Source: Linnemannia schmuckeri
Lineage: Eukaryota; Mortierellomycota; Mortierellomycetes; Mortierellales; Mortierellaceae
Length of the DNA stretch: 64,000 nucleotides
Direction of reading: 5' to 3'
Assembly: GCA_029449235.1 (NCBI GenBank)
Contig: JANATG010000009.1
Location: 1,860,001-1,924,000, forward strand
Positions 59,459-64,000 of this stretch are shown one piece after another. The notes beneath the pieces are model-generated. The model saw nothing but the letters and a program-made list of their open reading frames with translations. It searched no databases and was not told the DNA's origin. Both the position numbers and the translations under genes were made by a program. Numbering within the stretch: position 1 is the stretch's first letter; every line of letters begins with the position of its first letter.

Positions 59459-60206
59459 CGGCGGTTAGTAAGCGCTGATCTATATTCCTGACTATCGTTG
59501 AGTAACATCTCTCCTATCAAAGAGAGATGTAGATGTAATTCCTATTGTTTCTCTTACCTCGATGGCGATCTTGTTCTGCTTGAGGATGCTGTACAGCTCT
59601 TCTTGAGATTGAAGTGTGACCAAGACACTCTCGGCTGAAGTAATGCATCCACTAAAATTCATTGCAAAGAAAAAAGAACGGTCGTGGGATCAGTCAAACC
59701 TTCTTTTTCTCTTCTCGATTGCCCAAGATTTCCTGACACATCTCATCACATCCCTCTTTTTCCGAGTATATGTTTCTTTTCTTATCTCTATCATTAGCTG
59801 ACCCTGCTTTTTCCTTACCTGCAAGCGAGGCAGTCGTTTAGACTAATGGTGGCCGTCTCCAGCTTTGTTTCCAATCCGTCCTGTGACACTTCATAGTACG
59901 ATCCACTGTTATCGACCTTGATCGCACCCTATTGTTGGTTCGCATAAATGGAATATGACACCATTTTTGCTTGGATTAGTCACAAAGTTGTTTTTTTGAC
60001 AAGAAAAAAAGAAAGGAAAGAAACGATCCACATAGAAAACTGCGCAGGTACTTAAAAGGACAACAACTCAGGCGTAGTAGTAGAAGTTGCTGGCGACGAA
60101 CCTGGGTCTCGGCGGTCTTGGCAACCTCAACAGGCTTGATGCATGCCTGGGATGGCGAAATAAAGTCGTTCAGGTCGGACAAGGTCAATGCTCCTGAGAA
60201 TGCCAT
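57876..60206 (-). CDS. NAR1: Cytosolic Fe-S cluster assembly factor NAR1 (553 aa, 6 exons)
   Basis: Exons: 60206-60102, 59928-59819, 59651-59558, 59417-58988, 58890-58767, 58674-57876 (1,662 nt, frame closes). This is an iron-only-hydrogenase-like protein that passes 4Fe-4S clusters from the scaffold to the CIA targeting complex in the cytosol. The start is certain from MAFSGALTLSDLNDFISPSQ. N-terminal cluster ligands: Cys22 and Cys68, Cys71, Cys74 (DCLACSGC). C-terminal cluster ligands: Cys245 (SACPGW), Cys300 (VCVMPCYDKK), Cys465 and Cys469 (ACPSGCINGGG). The glycine-rich VLVGASGNASGGFLEYV is also typical. An acidic/basic insert near 200-240 (PKPRKRIIRRG) is variable in the family. Donor 1 is the less common CAG|GTTCGT. 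Intron 3 has a T-run of about 35 running to its acceptor. The C-terminal tryptophan (VKW) fits the C-terminal targeting-complex-recognition tripeptide ending in W seen in CIA proteins. Confidence 0.95.
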
Positions 60207-60564
60207 GTTGTTGTGTCTGTTGTCGTTTATGGTCGTTGTTGTCGAATGGAAGGAAAGAGAAGGTTGCAGCTGATGGCTGAGTGTTGGTATGGTTGCCTTG
60301 ATGAGTTTCCTGTTGAGTGATGAACCAGTGAGTTTTGTTGACAAAGTGGCGGGTTTGATAAAGACTTGAGCTATGAGGGGAGAAGGAAAGAAGGAGGTGG
60401 GCGGCTAACAGAGAGCAGAAAAAACTTCGGACAAAAACTGATAAAAATGGTCAAAGCAATTCCGCCCGCAACGGATCTTTTCGTCTTGTGGCTTGGATCG
60501 CACTGCACTACTGGGCTAAACCAACTTTTCAACTAATGGGAGATCTCGGAAATGAATCACTACT

Positions 60565-61523
60565 TTATTTGTCTATTGGTGGGGCAGCTGTTGATGTAGA
60601 CAACATAGACGACAACTCCTCACTCTCAAGCCGCTTCAATTCCCTCTCAATCCGTCCCAAGATATTAACATCCTCCTCATGATCCAAGTCCTTCTCCTCT
60701 GACCCTCCTCCTTCTCCTGCTATTCCTGTCCCTGAAGATGATGATGTTGCTGCTGTTGGCTCTCCAAAGACAGATCGGTCCGCCCCTACGACAGCATCCA
60801 CAAACTTCGACTTTTGTTTAGGAAAAAGCTCGCGCATCTTTGCGGAGAATTCAGGTATCTATCATATCATGATCATTTACATCTTGAGGGGGTTAGCTGT
60901 CCGGTCTTGTGATTTAAGATCAAGATAACAATAGCACACATGCCTTGTCTGTTGAACATGCCAACAAAGTAGGAAAGTAGATGACCACAGGCTCTTACCG
61001 TTTCTACGTCAAGTGCCCAGCGTGTGCCGCCAACAACAAGCACAGCGCCCGAGATACACATGGTCGTCGCAATCGCAAAGGCCTTGACGCCCAGCATCCT
61101 ACCTTCCTTCAACAGTGACTCTGCCATCTTGAGGTCGTTTAATGATTGCAAACTGGGGCCTACTGGTGTTCCTGCCGCCGCCCGATCTATTCCAAGTGGA
61201 AACAACGCAAAAAATCGTGAATTTAGCCATCGAAGCGCCTTCCAGCTGTTGATACTTGAATTCCAGATAATAAAAAAAGCGCCCTATGAGCTTGACACCG
61301 CTCAATCGCTCTTTAGTTTGCACGTACTGATGCCTTTACGTTTCTCCTGTCGGCCCTGGTACCAAAGCGAACCAAATATACCCGTCAGAAAGGCGGTTCC
61401 TGACGCTACGAGCAGTCCATTAGTGAATTGTGCACTTGGGGGATTGGACGCTACTGGTTTTGGATGATCTGATCCCTTTCCCGAAATTCCTTTCAAGTCC
61501 GATCCCTGTTCCTGTGTGTCCAT
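60565..61523 (-). CDS. TMEM242-like mitochondrial inner-membrane protein (225 aa, 3 exons)
   Basis: Exons 61523-61328, 61186-60999, 60858-60565 (678 nt, frame closes). Two hydrophobic segments: GLLVASGTAFLTGIFGSLWY (about residues 35-54) and FAIATTMCISGAVLVVGGTRW (about 100-122), joined by a polar loop with LLKEGRMLGVKA. A conserved tail EFSAKMRELFPKQ matches the DFRSKMQSIFP region of human TMEM242. An acidic, helical C-terminal extension follows. TMEM242 is known in animals as a mitochondrial factor for assembly of ATP synthase c-ring and complex I; a like role here is inference. The neighbour 158 bp upstream encodes complex I assembly factor NDUFAF2 in the same orientation. Identification rests on topology plus the tail motif. 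Confidence 0.7.
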
Positions 61524-61681
61524 GCTGGAGGCTGCTTGACCGATGCGGCTTTGATGGACTTGAGCTGAAAAATTACCAGATCAAGGAACGATCAGAGGTG
61601 ACAAAAAACGGACACCAGGCGTTGATGGTGCACGTGACAATTTTATTGCAGAGTGGGATTCTTGACTTTTTTTTTTTGCTT

Positions 61682-62737
61682 TCAACGACGACGAGTCGCC
61701 ACTGGAGACCATGCTTGTGGCTCGAAAGAGTCTCCCTGTTGCACTTGGGGCTTGAATCCAGCTAGAATAGAGATACATGACAATTAATAAGAAGTCAGTA
61801 TGCAGCACAAAATAATCATCCGACCTGCCAATCCCGTCGTTGATAATTACCTTTACGTGCTGCCTCTCTCTCCTCGATCTGCTTTCTAGCCGCGCTCTTG
61901 GCCGGATCTTCCTCACCACTCGAGCTACCCGCTGCTGCCGATGTTGATGTCTCCTCTGCACTGCCCGCCTTTGACGCAGAAGAAGCTAGACCCAAGACAG
62001 CCTGTCGTCCTTGAGCCTGCTCCAGAGCCAGTTCTGCCTTCCTGTCCTGCCACGCCTGATCGAGCGCCTTGGCGCGTGCAACCGTCAACAGCTTACGAGC
62101 CTCGTCACGTTGGATCTCTGCCAGTGTTGGGGGATCCTTGCGTGTATTCCTGAGCCATGCCTGCCATTGAACTATCGTATATTTTTCGAATGGATGAATA
62201 TTCAGGTTGTTAGTTCCAAGTGATCTCGAGTTTTATCATGGTCGATGTTCCATGGGGGTATTCGGTGTGTGGTTGAAGAGTTATGTAGATGTTTTTTCTT
62301 CGTACCGGAGATGTTGGCATCGTCATAGTTGGCCTCCGAAAGTTCTGGGTTTGCAAGCTCAACCGTCCTCCGAGGGTATCTTCCACCTAGCGAAACACAT
62401 GCACGAGACATATACAACATCAGTATCATTATACAAAAAACTGCCAGTATTACTCCAAATAGAGGGCCGATCCTTGTAAGAACTCCATGGCAATCGCCTC
62501 AGCGGTCGTCTCGGTCGTGAAAAAAAAAATAGAAAAAAGTCCTTGCAAAAAGGCTAGCGTTTACATTAAGTTAGAGTGGTGCTCTCCAAATCTCTGCTGA
62601 TTGTCCGTACCATTGGGATCCGGTTTCTCAAAGTACAAATTTCCTTCAAAATCCTTTCCTGCCAATTGCCGTCCGCCTCCAGGAGCCACTGCCTTCCATG
62701 ACATTGCAAGTCTTCGCATCAACCCCAGATTCGACAT
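61682..62737 (-). CDS. NDUFAF2 / NDUFA12-family complex I assembly factor (202 aa, 4 exons)
   Basis: Exons: 62737-62611, 62386-62306, 62171-61851, 61761-61682 (609 nt, frame closes). The N-terminal NDUFA12/NDUFAF2 domain: RRLAMSWKAVAPGGGRQLAG, DFEGNLYFEKP, GRYPRRTVELANPE, VQWQAWLRNTRKDPPTLAEI. The W-x-x-WL-R-x-TR-K-x-PPT element is the family hallmark. A charged, Ala/Ser-rich helical tail follows, ending GFKPQVQQGDSFEPQAWSP, comparable to the terminal FQPGSWMP motif of human NDUFAF2 rather than to NDUFA12, so the assembly factor is preferred over the structural subunit. Known role: transient binding at the late stage of mitochondrial complex I assembly, later replaced by NDUFA12. The first ATG (MSNLGLMRRLAMSW) fits a short matrix-targeting start. 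It shares a divergent promoter with NTA1. Confidence 0.88.
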
Positions 62738-63073
62738 CCTGTTACGTGTTGTTAAGTGTGTATGTGGGTGTTGGGGGGCTCGGGATCTCGGGGGCGTGTG
62801 TGAAATAGTGGCGTTGTTAAGGGGACCGTCGAATTGATTTTCACAGTGCACTGCAGGGGGAAGAGCTTCACTCTCCGCCTTTTCACTAGCGGGCGTGGGC
62901 AGGGAAAGGTGCAGAGAAAGAGGGCACGATTCAGCTCAGGGATGCTGCCTCTTTTTTGTCACTTACAATCCCCATCTGCTCCCCTCTTGTTGCATCTCTG
63001 CGCACGCCCTCTCACACACACAGTTCACATCACTCCGGGACGTACGTAATCCAGGAATTAGGAGACTTGTAGA
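62738..63073. promoter_or_regulatory. Bidirectional promoter NDUFAF2 / NTA1
   Basis: Only 336 bp separate the start codons of the minus-strand NDUFAF2 and plus-strand NTA1, so both promoters and both 5' UTRs must share this interval. No TATA box is seen in either direction. Confidence 0.6.
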
Positions 63074-64000
63074 ATGAAGATTGGTAAGGATCTTCGTTGC
63101 AGGAATCAACAAGAACAACAGACGCGGCGAAGGGACACAACAAGAAGAGGGGAAGGAGAAGAGCAGTGAACGAAGAACCAACCAGGAACCAACCGGCTGT
63201 GAGAGCACTGACTTTGTATGACCTGGCTACTGAAATACTATGCTTGTCCCCTTCTTATCTTTAGCTTGCCTGCAGTTCGCGCCAGTTCTAGGAGAGGTCC
63301 AACGGAACATTGACCATGCTACTTCAATGATCGCCAAGTAAGTAACTCCACTCGACAATGGCGCGGACACTATGGAAATAAGGGGAGGGTACACAGATTT
63401 TAAGTTGCGAAGTAAGGTGCCGGGTATTGACACTATCGTCCTCCTCCTATCACTATACCTTTTGATAGACTCAAGCCAGAGGATGTCGATGTCCTCGTCC
63501 TTCCAGAAATGGCATTCACAGGTTAGAATCAGTGATGTTTTACATCTTATTCATCAATGATCGATCAGCAGCCTACATGGTTCATCTGTGATGGAGGGAG
63601 ACTGGGCCTGAGAAAAGAACTAGCTGTCTTAATCAAAACTGTTCGTTCCGTTGACTGATTGTAGGATACGTGTTCACCAGCAAGGACCATATCCGTCCCT
63701 ACCTAGAGGACGCCGAGACTGGACCTAGTATCAAATGGGCTAAAGCACAAGGTGCTCCTTTTATTTTTCATCACTTACATAGCAAAAGCATTAATCTGCA
63801 CAAGATCGAAATGATAATACCCGAATCCTTTCAGGTAATATAACTGACCGACCGACCACCCCTTGATCGTGCCTTCTCATTCCTCGCTTATTTCTTTTTG
63901 CTTAGCTATTCGTCTGAACGCTCACGTTCAGGTGGGATACCCCGAGAAGAGGGTCGTCAACAAGACAGAGCCGTTCAAGGAAGAGTACTACAACTCGGTC
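63074..64000 (+). CDS. NTA1: Protein N-terminal amidase NTA1 (carbon-nitrogen hydrolase), 5' part
   Basis: Exons: 63074-63083, 63265-63337, 63469-63521, 63665-63751, 63906 onward (off the right edge). The enzyme deamidates N-terminal Asn and Gln, feeding the Arg/N-degron pathway, in the cytosol or mitochondria. The visible protein runs MKIACLQFAPVLGEV at the nitrilase-fold start, LPEMAFTGYVF with the catalytic Glu of the Glu-Lys-Cys triad, RPYLEDAETGPSIKWAKAQA, then HVQVGYPEK and EEYYNSV. YSFHARKDILPYV-type and IGYPE-type segments are conserved in yeast Nta1, favouring NTA1 over other nitrilase-family members. The catalytic Lys and Cys lie beyond the window. The first coding exon is only 10 nt (ATG AAG ATT G), supported by a good donor GTAAGG and by restoring the canonical KIACLQ start. 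Confidence 0.88.

Noticed and set aside
1..64000. CRISPR arrays, phage genes, bacterial operons, integrases or transposases
   Set aside because: None recognised; the gene structure is eukaryotic and intron-bearing throughout.

Overview
The window is fungal nuclear DNA, most probably from an early-diverging lineage such as Mortierellomycota/Mucoromycota. Genes carry one to nine short introns (about 50-265 nt) with GTAAGT-like donors and TAG/CAG acceptors. Housekeeping proteins (URA2-type CAD, NAR1, NDUFAF2, NTA1, PAK kinase, ALYREF-like export adaptor) are single nuclear genes. Low-complexity Q/H/S-rich proteins and long poly(A)/poly(T) tracts are common. Exon models below were built by hand from splice signals and checked for reading-frame closure; names rest on remembered family motifs, with no database search. 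LAYOUT: 1-7.3 kb, all minus strand: the 5' end of a probable UPF0014 membrane protein, a 1,288-residue orphan with a C-terminal membrane segment, and a TREX-type RRM adaptor. 7.3-13.7 kb: gene-poor block with homopolymers and an old diverged tandem repeat array. 13.7-20.7 kb, plus strand: two tandem oligopeptide transporter (OPT) paralogues sharing an intron position. 21.8-34.4 kb, minus strand: an F-box/LRR protein, the multifunctional pyrimidine enzyme CAD/URA2 (2,243 aa) and a tocopherol-cyclase-like protein. 36.6-40.8 kb, plus strand: a ten-exon PAK (Ste20/Shk1-type) kinase, convergent with a minus-strand PhoD-like phosphatase (41.3-44.2 kb). 45.9-55 kb, minus strand: a DOPA-dioxygenase-like protein, a decaying tandem family of small secreted proteins (three copies), a ferroportin and a GPI-anchored cysteine-rich secreted protein. 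57.9-62.7 kb, minus strand: NAR1 (cytosolic Fe-S assembly), a TMEM242-like membrane protein and NDUFAF2 (complex I assembly). NDUFAF2 shares a 336-bp divergent promoter with plus-strand NTA1, which runs off the right edge. HOW GENES RELATE: There is no biosynthetic cluster or mobile system that I can support. The most suggestive neighbourhoods are NDUFAF2-TMEM242-NAR1 (mitochondrial complex and Fe-S biogenesis in a row), the OPT tandem pair, and the secreted-protein family in decay. The most unusual single items are the orphan membrane protein, the repeat array at about 9.9-11.1 kb, and the conflict between splice phase and stop codons in the secreted-protein copies.
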